Assembly: GCA_947646015.1 (NCBI GenBank)
Contig: CANSEY010000001.1
Span: forward strand, 310,001 to 374,000
Reading direction: 5' to 3'
DNA length: 64,000 nt
From: an uncultured Bacteroides sp.
Lineage (GTDB): Bacteria > Bacteroidota > Bacteroidia > Bacteroidales > Bacteroidaceae
Under the pieces are notes generated by a model, which worked only from the letters and a program-made list of their open reading frames with translations, was not told the origin of the DNA and made no database searches. Shown one piece after another: positions 51,636 through 59,822 of this stretch. The position numbers and the translations under genes are program-made. Each line of letters begins with the position of its first letter. Within the stretch, counting starts at the first letter, position 1.

Positions 51636-53675
51636 TTAAATTAAACCAATCATAAAATAACTTTGGTTGGAAGGGTCTTTGATAATAATATCCTTTTCCC
51701 GCATGAAGCGGATATAGCTTTTTGCGGTGCGTTCTTTCACGTCCAAAATTTGCTGTATCTGTTCGCACAGGTCTATGTAGGTGATATGTTCCTGTCTGCC
51801 GAACACGTCACGGGCAACGCCGACCAGTTCCTTTTCCTTGCGTTTCTCTTTTTCCTCACGGGTCTTTTCACCCCTGTAAAGGTGCATTCCGGCTGCCTTG
51901 TCCCACGAAAAGAGCATTAAGGGAACATCCAGCGGGCTGCCATCCCTTACTTTCAGGGCTTTTACCACAGACAAAGCCGGATCTTCGTCTTTCTCTATGG
52001 AAAGGATGGCAGCCGCTTTTCGTTGCAGTTCCGAGCCTAAATGCCCCCGGAGCTTTAAGCCGTTGGGTATGAAATGCAGCACACAAATGATACAGGTCTT
52101 ATATATTCCTGCCAGTCGGTACAGTTCATCTATGATTGCCACACTTTCCGCTTCGTCATTGGCACACCGCACAAGGTCGGCGATACCGTCTATCACCACC
52201 AACTGAATACCATCGTACTGGTAATAATATCTATCCATGCTCTGAACAATGGCGTGCAGACGTTCCTTGCGGGACATACCCGTAAGGCAGAAAGCCTTAA
52301 ATTCATCGGGCTTGTCTGTCTGTTTCGCCCTTTTTATCAGGTTGGTTACATTCTTGAACAGTTGTACTTCCGATTGTTCCGTATCATAAAGCAGGACGGC
52401 TTTATGTTTCGTGTTCTCACTTACATTGATACCCAGCGTATCAACCTGCACATTTGCCGGACGGATTGAACCCGCCACAAGTGCTGCCACATAATTACTT
52501 TTCCCTGTTCCCTCTCCGCCAGTGATGCAACACAAGTTCCCCTGTGTTCCCAGTGGAACGTCACCCGCCGAAATGATTTCCTGCGCTTTTGCCGGAGGAT
52601 TATTAAAATCAATCTCACACGATTTAAGCATAGTCATTGTTTCATTATAGATTGTATCTAAGAAGTCGATAAATAGCTTGATAAAGTTCTCCCGGCTGTT
52701 GCCCGCCCGGAAATAATCAGAAATATCCTTTTCAGTTTTTGTTCCCTGCAAAGGCAGTAACAACTGTTTCACCCCGTATTCACAGAGTTGTTTCTCATGC
52801 TTTCTTGCGCTTTCTAATCCGGTCGCATCCATATCATAAAGCAATATGATATGTTTGAACCGGAATGTGAGTTTATAGATTATATTAGGCGGGACGGTTA
52901 CCGTTTCGCTGTTAAAGCAAATCGCATGGAAACCATGTGCTGCCAGCGACATGACATCTTTTTCCCCACCCGTAATAAACAGGGTATCGCCTTTGCTGGG
53001 TAGTTGTTCCAGCCCGAAGCAATAGTTCTCGCCGATATTTCCGCCATACAGGAAGCGGGTCTTGGAAAACGGTCTGTACAGTTTGATGAAACGTTTGTTC
53101 TTATATCCGTAAATAGGTTCTTCCTTAGAGGAAGAATAAGAAAACGGATTGCCCTCTGCATTTTCACTTTGGAACTGAACCACTGAACAGACCTTATACT
53201 GTTCCAGTATTTCAGGGGTAATGCCGTATGGTTGCCAGTATTCCAGTTCGGAAGCGGTAAATTTCCTCTCCTTAAATGTGTAGGGTCTGCCAATACGTTC
53301 TACCGGAACAGGCACAGGCTTTTCCAGTTCCTTAAACGCTTGGGGCACAGGCATCGGATTACCCTCTGAAATCCCCAATGACAAATCCCGGTCAATAATC
53401 TGCAAAATCTCGATGAAGTCCCCTGAATTGTTACAATCCAGCCCTTTGAGCCTACCTACGAAAAAGAAACAGTCGCCGGAATAGCTGTCATTCCCGAAAT
53501 CTTTCAGCTTATAACTATTGCTACGGCGGTCAAAATAGATGTTACAGGACGCTTTGCTGTCCTCATACAACGGATTGAGAAAATTACGCCCCACACGCCA
53601 TGTACCCGAAATGTAGTGCTTGAACACGTTCAGACCGTTATTTGTCCTCTCTAAGATTTCTTCTTTCCTTAACAT
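51636..53675 (-). CDS. Primase-helicase fusion (TOPRIM plus RecA-like ATPase)
   Basis: 679 residues. The N-terminal part resembles a primase zinc/RepB-like region, TOPRIM is at about 220-310 (LFITGGEKDVMSLAA and IILLYDMDATGLESA), and a RecA/DnaB-like ATPase has Walker A CCITGGEGTGKSN at about 385-395 and Walker B QLVVIDGIADLV. The end is a winged-helix-like domain. It may allow replication of the excised circle or complementary-strand synthesis after transfer, a useful role because traP primase is missing. Overlaps the upstream HTH gene by 38 bp. Confidence 0.85.
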   Translation of the reverse strand: MLRKEEILERTNNGLNVFKHYISGTWRVGRNFLNPLYEDSKASCNIYFDRRSNSYKLKDFGNDSYSGDCFFFVGRLKGLDCNNSGDFIEILQIIDRDLSLGISEGNPMPVPQAFKELEKPVPVPVERIGRPYTFKERKFTASELEYWQPYGITPEILEQYKVCSVVQFQSENAEGNPFSYSSSKEEPIYGYKNKRFIKLYRPFSKTRFLYGGNIGENYCFGLEQLPSKGDTLFITGGEKDVMSLAAHGFHAICFNSETVTVPPNIIYKLTFRFKHIILLYDMDATGLESARKHEKQLCEYGVKQLLLPLQGTKTEKDISDYFRAGNSRENFIKLFIDFLDTIYNETMTMLKSCEIDFNNPPAKAQEIISAGDVPLGTQGNLCCITGGEGTGKSNYVAALVAGSIRPANVQVDTLGINVSENTKHKAVLLYDTEQSEVQLFKNVTNLIKRAKQTDKPDEFKAFCLTGMSRKERLHAIVQSMDRYYYQYDGIQLVVIDGIADLVRCANDEAESVAIIDELYRLAGIYKTCIICVLHFIPNGLKLRGHLGSELQRKAAAILSIEKDEDPALSVVKALKVRDGSPLDVPLMLFSWDKAAGMHLYRGEKTREEKEKRKEKELVGVARDVFGRQEHITYIDLCEQIQQILDVKERTAKSYIRFMREKDIIIKDPSNQSYFMIGLI

Positions 53676-53997
53676 ACAGTTTGTGGTTGGTTATCAGGTT
53701 ACGCATACATTCGTCATTGCTTTTGATTAAACGGCTTTCAAGCAGCCGTTTAATTTCTCCTATTTTATAGAAATTGCGTCCCCGGATGGTGGAGTAGGCT
53801 ATTTCTCCTTTGGAGCGAAGCCGTTGCAGCGTGCGGTCACTTATTTTCAGGAAAGTACATACTTCGTAACTATCCACCCAAATATCATCCTCATTCTCCT
53901 TGCAGTCGTCCTGACGGGAAAATACATAGTTGGCAATCACGTTGATTTTTGCCATCAATTCCTTAAAGGCTTTTGTTTCTACTGTTATTACGTCCAT
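53638..53997 (-). CDS. Helix-turn-helix protein, Xis2c-like
   Basis: 119 residues from ATG 53997 (MDVITVETKAFKELMAKINVIANYV), which fits the family; an upstream in-frame start runs through the rteC terminator. The HTH is WVDSYEVCTFLKISDRTLQRLRSKGEIAYSTIRGRNFYKIGEIKRLL. Overlaps the next gene, forming an operon xis2c-primase-xis2d. In CTnDOT this operon is switched on by RteC, whose gene lies just upstream. Confidence 0.85.
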   Translation of the reverse strand: MDVITVETKAFKELMAKINVIANYVFSRQDDCKENEDDIWVDSYEVCTFLKISDRTLQRLRSKGEIAYSTIRGRNFYKIGEIKRLLESRLIKSNDECMRNLITNHKLYVKERRNLREDK

Positions 53998-54049
53998 TTC
54001 ATTAACTAATTGATTTGCGGCAAAGTTGGGCGGTTCGGGAAAATAAAAA

Positions 54050-54073
54050 GCCACAGGTGAACCCACCTGTGGC
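54050..54073 (-). terminator. Terminator of rteC
   Basis: 10-bp stem GCCACAGGTG-AACC-CACCTGTGGC followed on the minus strand by TTTTTATTTT; 29 bp after the rteC stop. Confidence 0.9.
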
Positions 54074-54101
54074 GAAATAAAATTTGTTAATCGAAGAAAG
54101 C

Positions 54102-54959
54102 TCACTCCTGTTCTTCCATCCGGCGCAGTAAACGTTTTTGCAAGGTGTTCAGGTAATGTGTCCGGTCATTTGTGCGTGATTTAAGCTCCATGTAGGTATG
54201 GTAGAAATCACCTAAATCTATGTCGAATATGTCTTCAAAGTAAGATACAATATCCTTAATATCAACCGTTCCCTTATTGAAATCGCCATTGGTGTAGAGT
54301 GCGTAGATAAGTTCCACCAATGCCCGTTTTGTCCCCGTCCATTGGAGCAGCTTCTTGATATTCCCGTTTTTGACCTGCTGACGTTGAAAACGCCGTTCAA
54401 GTTCATTCAATCGGTTGGTGAGATAAATGGCAAACAGTTCGAGGGCTAATATTTTGGCTACCTTATAATCATAACTGGTGCTGAACTGTGGGTCTGCTTC
54501 ATAATAGAAATTGTCTATAAGTATATGAATATCAGGTTTCCCACGCAGGAAATATTTATGGTCTAAATAGGTGGCTTTTGTCCGGTAATACTGGTAGAAA
54601 CTTATATTGCGTTGGAAATGCGCCAAAATACGGTCGGTTTCCGCCATAATGAACGCCTTTTGCGTTTCTTCGCTGCCGTTGGGAAAACGTAGTTCAAACT
54701 GGTAAACCGTATTGTAATAGATGATTTTACTCGCTATCACGGGCTTTTGTTCTTTGAAGAAACAAATTTCTTCTTCCTTGCTGGTGAAAGAGTAGGAAAT
54801 GATAAAGGTTTTCAGCTCCCCCGTGATTTCTTGCAGGTAGTCAATGACCTGCTTACACAAGCTGAAAGGGTCGTTATTGTTATCTTCAAAGTCCTGTATC
54901 TGCAAATCGACCTTTTGCAAAAGGTCGGTAAAGTATTCATTCAAATTCTGTTGTCCCAT
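54102..54959 (-). CDS. rteC: RteC-family regulator
   Basis: 285 residues matching RteC of tetracycline-regulated Bacteroides elements: CFFKEQKPVIASKIIYYNTVYQFELRFPNGS and WTGTKRALVELIYALYTNGDFNKGTVDIKDIVSYFEDIFDIDLGDFYHTY. The C-terminal half contains the winged-helix DNA-binding domain. It should activate the downstream Xis operon. The usual partners rteA, rteB and tetQ are not in the window, so its induction must differ from CTnDOT. Confidence 0.92.
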   Translation of the reverse strand: MGQQNLNEYFTDLLQKVDLQIQDFEDNNNDPFSLCKQVIDYLQEITGELKTFIISYSFTSKEEEICFFKEQKPVIASKIIYYNTVYQFELRFPNGSEETQKAFIMAETDRILAHFQRNISFYQYYRTKATYLDHKYFLRGKPDIHILIDNFYYEADPQFSTSYDYKVAKILALELFAIYLTNRLNELERRFQRQQVKNGNIKKLLQWTGTKRALVELIYALYTNGDFNKGTVDIKDIVSYFEDIFDIDLGDFYHTYMELKSRTNDRTHYLNTLQKRLLRRMEEQE

Positions 54960-55042
54960 AATTAATCGTTCCTTTATTAATCGGGTGCAAAGTTACAGGC
55001 TTTAAATCAGTACTTTATACTTCATTTTTCACATTCTATTCT

Positions 55043-55879
55043 TCACAGCGTGCAATTTTTTGTTTTTTGCGCTTTTCTTCGTATCTCGCCCGGCGTGTCG
55101 AGCAGGTACTTCTTGCAGAAGTCGTTCAGGTTCGATGTGGATGAAAACCCGGTCATGAACGCCACTTCGGTCAGCGTGTGGTTTGTATTTTTCAGGTAAT
55201 GTTCCACGTCCCTTGCCCGTTCTATCTTTATCCACTGGCTTGTCGTGTACCCTGTCATTTTCTTTAGCTTCCGGCGGAACGCACCGTATTCCATGCCGCA
55301 CTTCTCCGCCAGCTTTTCAGCGTCGTACACCCTGTAACCCTTCAACCGTACCATTTCCACGAAAGTCTGCCTGCCGAGTTCCGGCAACATACGTTCTACG
55401 TGTCGCAGCTCCTTTTCCGTTACCAGCAGGGTACTGTCCTTTACCGGATGCAATCGCAGGCGGTGGAAGGCGTAGCACACCGTATTGTACACGTCGCACA
55501 GGTGTTTCCGTCCCGGACGCATCCAGTGCAGCGCATCGCAGTACACTAACAGTTCAGGCACATCGTCCCTGTAACGGTGCTGTTCCGCCAGTTCATCCAG
55601 TATTTGGTAATGGGTGGTCGATAGTCCCAGCAGGATAATTATCTCCTTGTAATCCTTATATTCGGCGATAGTCGGCACTTCCGGCAACGCTTTCAGTGTG
55701 CCACAAATGCACTGACACAATTTCCCGTCCTTGCTGAACGGTTCCAGTTCCAAGTAGTTATTCATGTTCCGGTTGTTATGCCGCAGCCACTTTATTTTAT
55801 CTCCCAGTTCCTTAATATGCTGTATAAGGTCATTGTCGAGATTGTTTGCTAATAGTAATGATGTAATCTGTTTCTCCAT
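55043..55879 (-). CDS. AraC-family transcriptional regulator
   Basis: 278 residues. Two C-terminal helix-turn-helix motifs: AEKCGMEYGAFRRKLKKMTGYTTSQWIKIERARDVEHYL and TLTEVAFMTGFSSTSNLNDFCKKYLLDTPGEIR. The N-terminal 175 residues are helical and not a known sensor domain. It may be the input that replaces RteA/RteB upstream of rteC, or it may control the immunity array. Separated from rteC by 83 bp. Confidence 0.88.
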   Translation of the reverse strand: MEKQITSLLLANNLDNDLIQHIKELGDKIKWLRHNNRNMNNYLELEPFSKDGKLCQCICGTLKALPEVPTIAEYKDYKEIIILLGLSTTHYQILDELAEQHRYRDDVPELLVYCDALHWMRPGRKHLCDVYNTVCYAFHRLRLHPVKDSTLLVTEKELRHVERMLPELGRQTFVEMVRLKGYRVYDAEKLAEKCGMEYGAFRRKLKKMTGYTTSQWIKIERARDVEHYLKNTNHTLTEVAFMTGFSSTSNLNDFCKKYLLDTPGEIRRKAQKTKNCTL

Positions 55880-55921
55880 ATTTAATAACTTGTGTTGTTC
55901 TGTTATCCATATTCTCCCCGC

Positions 55922-56476
55922 TTAGCGTTGCCACCCGAATATCAGGTAGCATACCGCCAAATATACAATCAAAAAGATAAGAAATTTTATCCGCATTTTC
56001 TTTTCCTGCGGGGTGGGATGCAGCCATTTGACAATGCGTGTACGCATCGTCAGGGGACGGGGCATCATAACTTCGGCAAGTTCCTCAAAAGACTTGCAAG
56101 CGAAAATCGTTTGCCGGAAATCTTCCGCGCTGTCCCAGCATTCTTCCTCGAACCACCATCCTTTGGGGTATCTCTCCGCTATCCTCTCTTGCAGTTGGCG
56201 CAGGGAGAAAGGTTCGGTAGTATCTTCATACTCCGTTTCGTAACGAATCATCCCCGTGTGCATCCCCGTGAATCCGTGTATGCCTTTCCATCCGGTCATA
56301 TAGGAACGTTTGACGGTGTACTTTGTCCCGGTGGAATCTATCACTATCTCACCCTTCCACCCGTCAGCCTCTTTCAGTATGGCAAGCTGCGTGGTTTGGT
56401 TCTCCTCCCAAAAGGTGTAAACCATATTCTCGTCCGGGCTGAACTCAAATATCGGATATTTCAATTTCGCTTTCAT
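55922..56476 (-). CDS. Immunity-array protein with C-terminal membrane segment
   Basis: 184 residues. The soluble N-terminal part (MKAKLKYPIFEFSPDENMVYTFWEENQTTQLAILKE...) is followed by FSLRQLQERIAERYPKGWWFEEECWD and a C-terminal membrane helix (IKFLIFLIVYLAVCYLIFGW). I do not recognise a family. Distal gene of the array, with no hairpin repeat separating it from the next gene upstream; both may form one cassette. Toxin partner unknown. Confidence 0.65.
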   Translation of the reverse strand: MKAKLKYPIFEFSPDENMVYTFWEENQTTQLAILKEADGWKGEIVIDSTGTKYTVKRSYMTGWKGIHGFTGMHTGMIRYETEYEDTTEPFSLRQLQERIAERYPKGWWFEEECWDSAEDFRQTIFACKSFEELAEVMMPRPLTMRTRIVKWLHPTPQEKKMRIKFLIFLIVYLAVCYLIFGWQR

Positions 56477-56489
56477 TATTTCCTTTGGT

Positions 56490-56984
56490 TTATTTTTTTG
56501 TTGTTACATAGATTACAAATAATGATAACAGATCAAATAAGGTAGGAATCATCCACAACAGCCACATAGGAATCGCATCCTTCCATATACTTTGTCGGTA
56601 GTGGTGCTTGATAGCCGCCACCCTGTTTTTTCTGTATCTCAACAAACACCACAGATCCGGCGGAAGTGCTATTGCAACAAATATTGGAAAAAGAAAAATC
56701 ACTACCTCCAGTATCGGATGAAGATTATCCGTTAAATTTATTTTCACCAATATATCTCCCAGTATATTGGTATAGTGAGGAGCAAAAAAAGGTAGAAGCG
56801 GAAAGAAAACAAACCCGATCCAATACAATGTTATTAACATATTGCCTGAACTTCTTGGATATTTCTTGCTGTATCGCTCTCCCTGATAATAGAGGTAGTC
56901 AACAAAGTTGTACCTGTAATTTCGTGCTTGCCGGGTTATCCGGTTACGCTCAAAATAATTATCCGTTTTTTTTATGTCTTTCAC
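56490..56984 (-). CDS. Polytopic membrane protein of the immunity array
   Basis: 164 residues with three or four membrane helices (MLITLYWIGFVFFPLLPFF, LEVVIFLFPIFVAIAL, MWLLWMIPTLFDLLSLFVIYV). It starts with GTG at 56984, overlapping the TGA of the interrupted gene upstream by four bases (GTGA). Membrane immunity proteins commonly neutralise toxins acting on the inner membrane or periplasm, but no family is recognised here. Confidence 0.65.
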   Translation of the reverse strand: MKDIKKTDNYFERNRITRQARNYRYNFVDYLYYQGERYSKKYPRSSGNMLITLYWIGFVFFPLLPFFAPHYTNILGDILVKINLTDNLHPILEVVIFLFPIFVAIALPPDLWCLLRYRKNRVAAIKHHYRQSIWKDAIPMWLLWMIPTLFDLLSLFVIYVTTKK

Positions 56985-57283
56985 TTGGTCAGGAAATAGT
57001 TGTTTATCATACTTTTTACTTCTTCGAGCCAGTTCTCCCGCTGTTCTGCCGAACTGTCCGCAGCCACACGGTACATTCTCCGGTCAAAAATGGTAACTCC
57101 GCAAAAATCGAAAATGCAATCTTTCCAGATACGTTCCAAAGGATCGCCGAACACCTCATTTTCCCGCTTTTCGGGAGTATTCGACGTGTTGAAAACAAAA
57201 TTACCGATACTTTCATCTTATATTCTTTTTGTTTTATTTTGATTGACTATTGCTTTCTGTTTTGCTATCTGTTCTCGAATCAT
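56981..57283 (-). pseudogene. Array gene interrupted by an in-frame TAA
   Basis: ATG 57283 opens MIREQIAKQKAIVNQNKTKRI, then TAA (57218-57220), and the same frame runs 78 more codons (DESIGNFVFNTSNTPEKRENEVFGDP...) to a TGA overlapping the start of the next gene. Together they read as one protein of about 100 residues. No good alternative start exists between, so it is probably a nonsense-inactivated gene whose coupling to the downstream gene remains. Confidence 0.6.
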
Positions 57284-57307
57284 GTCAATTCCTGTTTTCA
57301 CTAATTG

Positions 57308-57742
57308 TCAGTAACTATACGGACTTTTGAAAACAATATGATCCGCTACTCCGAGTTCCTTTCGTTTGGTTTCAAATTCCTGTCGGGTTAGAGGACCGAA
57401 AAAGTTATCCTGTGCATCCCACGTCTGTGTATTGTCTATCGGGATGATGCAATATTCCGTTATACTTTTATCGTAGGTGGTGAAAAGGCTGTCCCGTCCC
57501 GTTCTCGGCACTTCCTTGTATTTCTTTGTGATGATGAAATGCTCATCGTTGCCCACTTCATACACACCATGTCCCCCGATGCCCGCATAGATGTCGGAAG
57601 CGTTATGGTAACATACTCCCAAATCTTCCATCGAGTCTACGGCTATCAGGTAATAGTTACCCGTGATTTGACGTTTGTAAACTAATGTTCCGCAACTGGC
57701 AATACCAAGCAACAATACAATATATACTATCCATCTTTTCAT
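57308..57742 (-). CDS. DUF3997-like lipoprotein, predicted immunity protein
   Basis: 144 residues, signal peptide with lipobox GIASCGT. The body GNYYLIAVDSMEDLGVCYHN...YAGIGGHGVYEVGNDEHFIITKKY resembles DUF3997 proteins seen near toxin-immunity loci. An envelope-anchored position would fit blocking a toxin in the periplasm. Followed 24 bp later by the interrupted gene without a repeat between, so these distal genes look like a multi-gene cassette. Confidence 0.65.
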   Translation of the reverse strand: MKRWIVYIVLLLGIASCGTLVYKRQITGNYYLIAVDSMEDLGVCYHNASDIYAGIGGHGVYEVGNDEHFIITKKYKEVPRTGRDSLFTTYDKSITEYCIIPIDNTQTWDAQDNFFGPLTRQEFETKRKELGVADHIVFKSPYSY

Positions 57743-57762
57743 TTCTATCGTTTATTATGTAA

Positions 57763-57803
57763 TTCTGCTAACAGCGTTTAGCTGTTTAGGTGATTGTTAT
57801 AAA
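57763..57803 (-). repeat. attC-like repeat 7 (short form)
   Basis: Array strand: ATAACAATCACC, then a hairpin AACAGC-TAAAC-GCTGTT with an extended stem, ending earlier than the other copies. The most divergent repeat of the set. Confidence 0.6.
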
Positions 57804-57804
57804 C

Positions 57805-58236
57805 TTATCTTATTCCTTTCAATTCTTCTTTCATTCTTCCTTTTAGATGAAAATAAGCCAGCACGCCAAGGGCGTTGAATAATGCGGTTTCATCTTGATT
57901 GCGCCCTAATGCGTTATAGAATTTTGCAACATTCCGATAAGCCAATATTAGAAAGATTAAATAAACGACAACTAAAATTCCCCCACTGAATACAAGCGTA
58001 CAAATACCTATCAATGAATTTCTATTGTATGCTTTATACTGTTTTTCAGCTTCATCATAATCGTAGTTTGTTAAATAACCAAATTGTTGCAAATCTTCTC
58101 TGCTCCACCCTCTCTCTCCCAATAAGTTGATAGCATAATCACGAAGTTTATCATCATAGCCATAACGCTTATAATTTTTCACTACGTCTATCAACTTGTC
58201 ATTATCAAATTTATTAAGAATTTCAAAGTCTTCCAT
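57805..58236 (-). CDS. Predicted immunity protein with two membrane helices
   Basis: 143 residues. A soluble helical N-terminal part (LNKFDNDKLIDVVKNYKRYGYDDKLRDYAINLLGERGWSREDLQQFG) is followed by a long hydrophobic stretch (SLIGICTLVFSGGILVVVYLIFLIL) and a basic amphipathic tail. Not a family I recognise. A cassette on its own, bounded by hairpin repeats on both sides. Confidence 0.65.
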   Translation of the reverse strand: MEDFEILNKFDNDKLIDVVKNYKRYGYDDKLRDYAINLLGERGWSREDLQQFGYLTNYDYDEAEKQYKAYNRNSLIGICTLVFSGGILVVVYLIFLILAYRNVAKFYNALGRNQDETALFNALGVLAYFHLKGRMKEELKGIR

Positions 58237-58253
58237 ACAGCTTCATTTATGTT

Positions 58254-58303
58254 TATAATGGTTTGGTGAGGAACAGCGTTAAGCTGTTATCTCGACCTTG
58301 TTA
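58254..58303 (-). repeat. attC-like repeat 6
   Basis: Hairpin AACAGC-TTAAC-GCTGTT with flanks TAACAAGGTCGAG and CCTCACCAAACC. The TAA of the upstream gene is part of the repeat's TAACAAG motif. Confidence 0.75.
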
Positions 58304-59194
58304 AATGTTTAATTCCTTGCATATCTTTTTATATTCATCTCCCCACAAATTGGCAAAGCATCTACCTTTTGATTTTACCTTAGCGGCAGTAAAATATTCC
58401 TTTGCCTTATTTATATCCTCATTCTTATAGTAACAGACAGCCACATAATAATCTTTTTCGCCTGAATCAATACGACCATCCGATACAAAATCAAAAGTAT
58501 CAAAAACCCTCGCCCAGTGTAGAGCCATTGTATATTCCTGCATTCGCAAGTATGTAATTACCATGTCACATAACAGATGATAGCCCAAATTTTGTGCTGT
58601 TTTAGGTTCGGGCAACATATCCCAATAGCGTTTGATTAAGTCAATCATCTTTTCATGTTCATGACTTTCGCAAAGTGCGGTTTCGTCTATATATTGATTG
58701 AACAGGTCTCCGTCTTCATCGAAAGCGGGAAATACTTTTGTTTTAGCAGTAATTGTTTTTGAAGAGGATTTTTTCTGTTTCAAATCCACATTTTCAGAAA
58801 GCCACTGCAAATACTTTTTCCCATTTTTGAATATCTTTTTTCCTTCAATCATATAGGTGCGGAGAAGAAACTCTTTTGCATTATTATAATCTTGCAATTC
58901 AAAATAGTTTTCTCCTATGCGTAGTAGAATGAAAGGATTATCTATCTCTCCTAATTTGTAACATCGGCAGAAATAATTTAATGATGTTCCATAATCCTGC
59001 ATCATAAAGTAGGCATCGCCAACAGAAGCGGAAAGCCAAATATAGGCATCCCATTTTTCTTTAGGAAGAGGGAGTAGTTCTTCGGCTTTCTGAAAAAAGA
59101 CCATAGCATTTTGATAATCTTTATCATCCATTGCCTTATTTCCTTGCTTTGACAATTTCTCTATTTGATCGTATAGTGTGTTTGGTAGTTCCAT
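58301..59194 (-). CDS. TPR-like repeat protein of the immunity array
   Basis: 297 residues made of tetratricopeptide-like helix pairs: GNKAMDDKDYQNAMVFFQKAEELLP, GDAYFMMQDYGTSLNYFCRCYKLG, GENYFELQDYNNAKEFLLRTYMIEGKK, and a C-terminal VCYYKNEDINKAKEYFTAAKVK. TPR proteins occur among predicted immunity proteins as binding scaffolds. No signal peptide, so cytoplasmic. Its stop codon overlaps the downstream repeat. Confidence 0.75.
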   Translation of the reverse strand: MELPNTLYDQIEKLSKQGNKAMDDKDYQNAMVFFQKAEELLPLPKEKWDAYIWLSASVGDAYFMMQDYGTSLNYFCRCYKLGEIDNPFILLRIGENYFELQDYNNAKEFLLRTYMIEGKKIFKNGKKYLQWLSENVDLKQKKSSSKTITAKTKVFPAFDEDGDLFNQYIDETALCESHEHEKMIDLIKRYWDMLPEPKTAQNLGYHLLCDMVITYLRMQEYTMALHWARVFDTFDFVSDGRIDSGEKDYYVAVCYYKNEDINKAKEYFTAAKVKSKGRCFANLWGDEYKKICKELNI

Positions 59195-59205
59195 ATAATT
59201 GCATT

Positions 59206-59258
59206 TAATGGGTTGCAGCTTGCCGCCGTTAGGCGGAACAGGTGCATGTTATCCGCTT
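59206..59258 (-). repeat. attC-like repeat 5 (GC stem type)
   Basis: Array strand: ATAACATGCACCTG, then a perfect stem CCGCC-TAAC-GGCGG and CAAGCTGCAACCCATTAA. Same ends and loop as the other copies but another stem sequence. Confidence 0.75.
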
Positions 59259-59273
59259 AATTTATTTCCATAA

Positions 59274-59744
59274 TCATAAATATGGAAGTTCATTATTTTT
59301 AATTCTATCCATTTGTGTTTTGAACAATGGAATAAAAGCCATTGCATCAAAATCTTGAAAGCGGTCTTTGTATTTTTTCAACATTTCGCAAACGTAATTA
59401 CAAATATCAGTGCAGAGTTTTTGCCTAATTTCATCTTCTGTCAAATTCAAGTAGTCATCCAAAGCAAACATTTGGTCAATAACAAGCTTTTCTTTTGCCT
59501 TTATATACCGAGCATACGACTTTAGTTTGCCTTTTTCTATTTCGCTTTGATGAAATAACCTTAAAACAACTAATAACGCAGTATTATGATTTTCTGCTTT
59601 ACGCAGTTTATCATTTATTGAATTTTGCCAAGTCCAATCATTGAAATTATCAATAATGTAGTTTGCTACTCTTTTTATTATTTGTCTTTGTAATTCTACA
59701 GCAACGAAATGTAATTCATACGTTGCACTTATAAATCTTACCAT
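59274..59744 (-). CDS. Predicted all-helical immunity protein
   Basis: 156 residues, helical and soluble (FVAVELQRQIIKRVANYIIDNFNDWTWQNSINDKLRKAENHNTALLVVLRLFHQSEIEKGKLKSY). No motif I can name. Single-gene cassette with a repeat on each side. Confidence 0.65.
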   Translation of the reverse strand: MVRFISATYELHFVAVELQRQIIKRVANYIIDNFNDWTWQNSINDKLRKAENHNTALLVVLRLFHQSEIEKGKLKSYARYIKAKEKLVIDQMFALDDYLNLTEDEIRQKLCTDICNYVCEMLKKYKDRFQDFDAMAFIPLFKTQMDRIKNNELPYL

Positions 59745-59760
59745 GATGTTATTTTTAGTG

Positions 59761-59815
59761 CGGATAATGGTTTGGTGAGAAACAGCGTTCTGCTGTTGTC
59801 TCGACCTTGTTAGCT
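59761..59815 (-). repeat. attC-like repeat 4
   Basis: Array strand: GCTAACAAGGTCGAGAC, hairpin AACAGCAGAACGCTGTT (stem AACAGC/GCTGTT with AGAAC loop), TCTCACCAAACCATTATCC. Starts 8 bp after the upstream stop codon. Confidence 0.75.
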
Positions 59816-59822
59816 ACGTTCC

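Noticed and set aside
57016-57216. 66-codon minus-strand frame in the immunity array
   Set aside because: It is the other-frame reading of the interrupted gene at 56981-57283, which has translational coupling to its neighbour.
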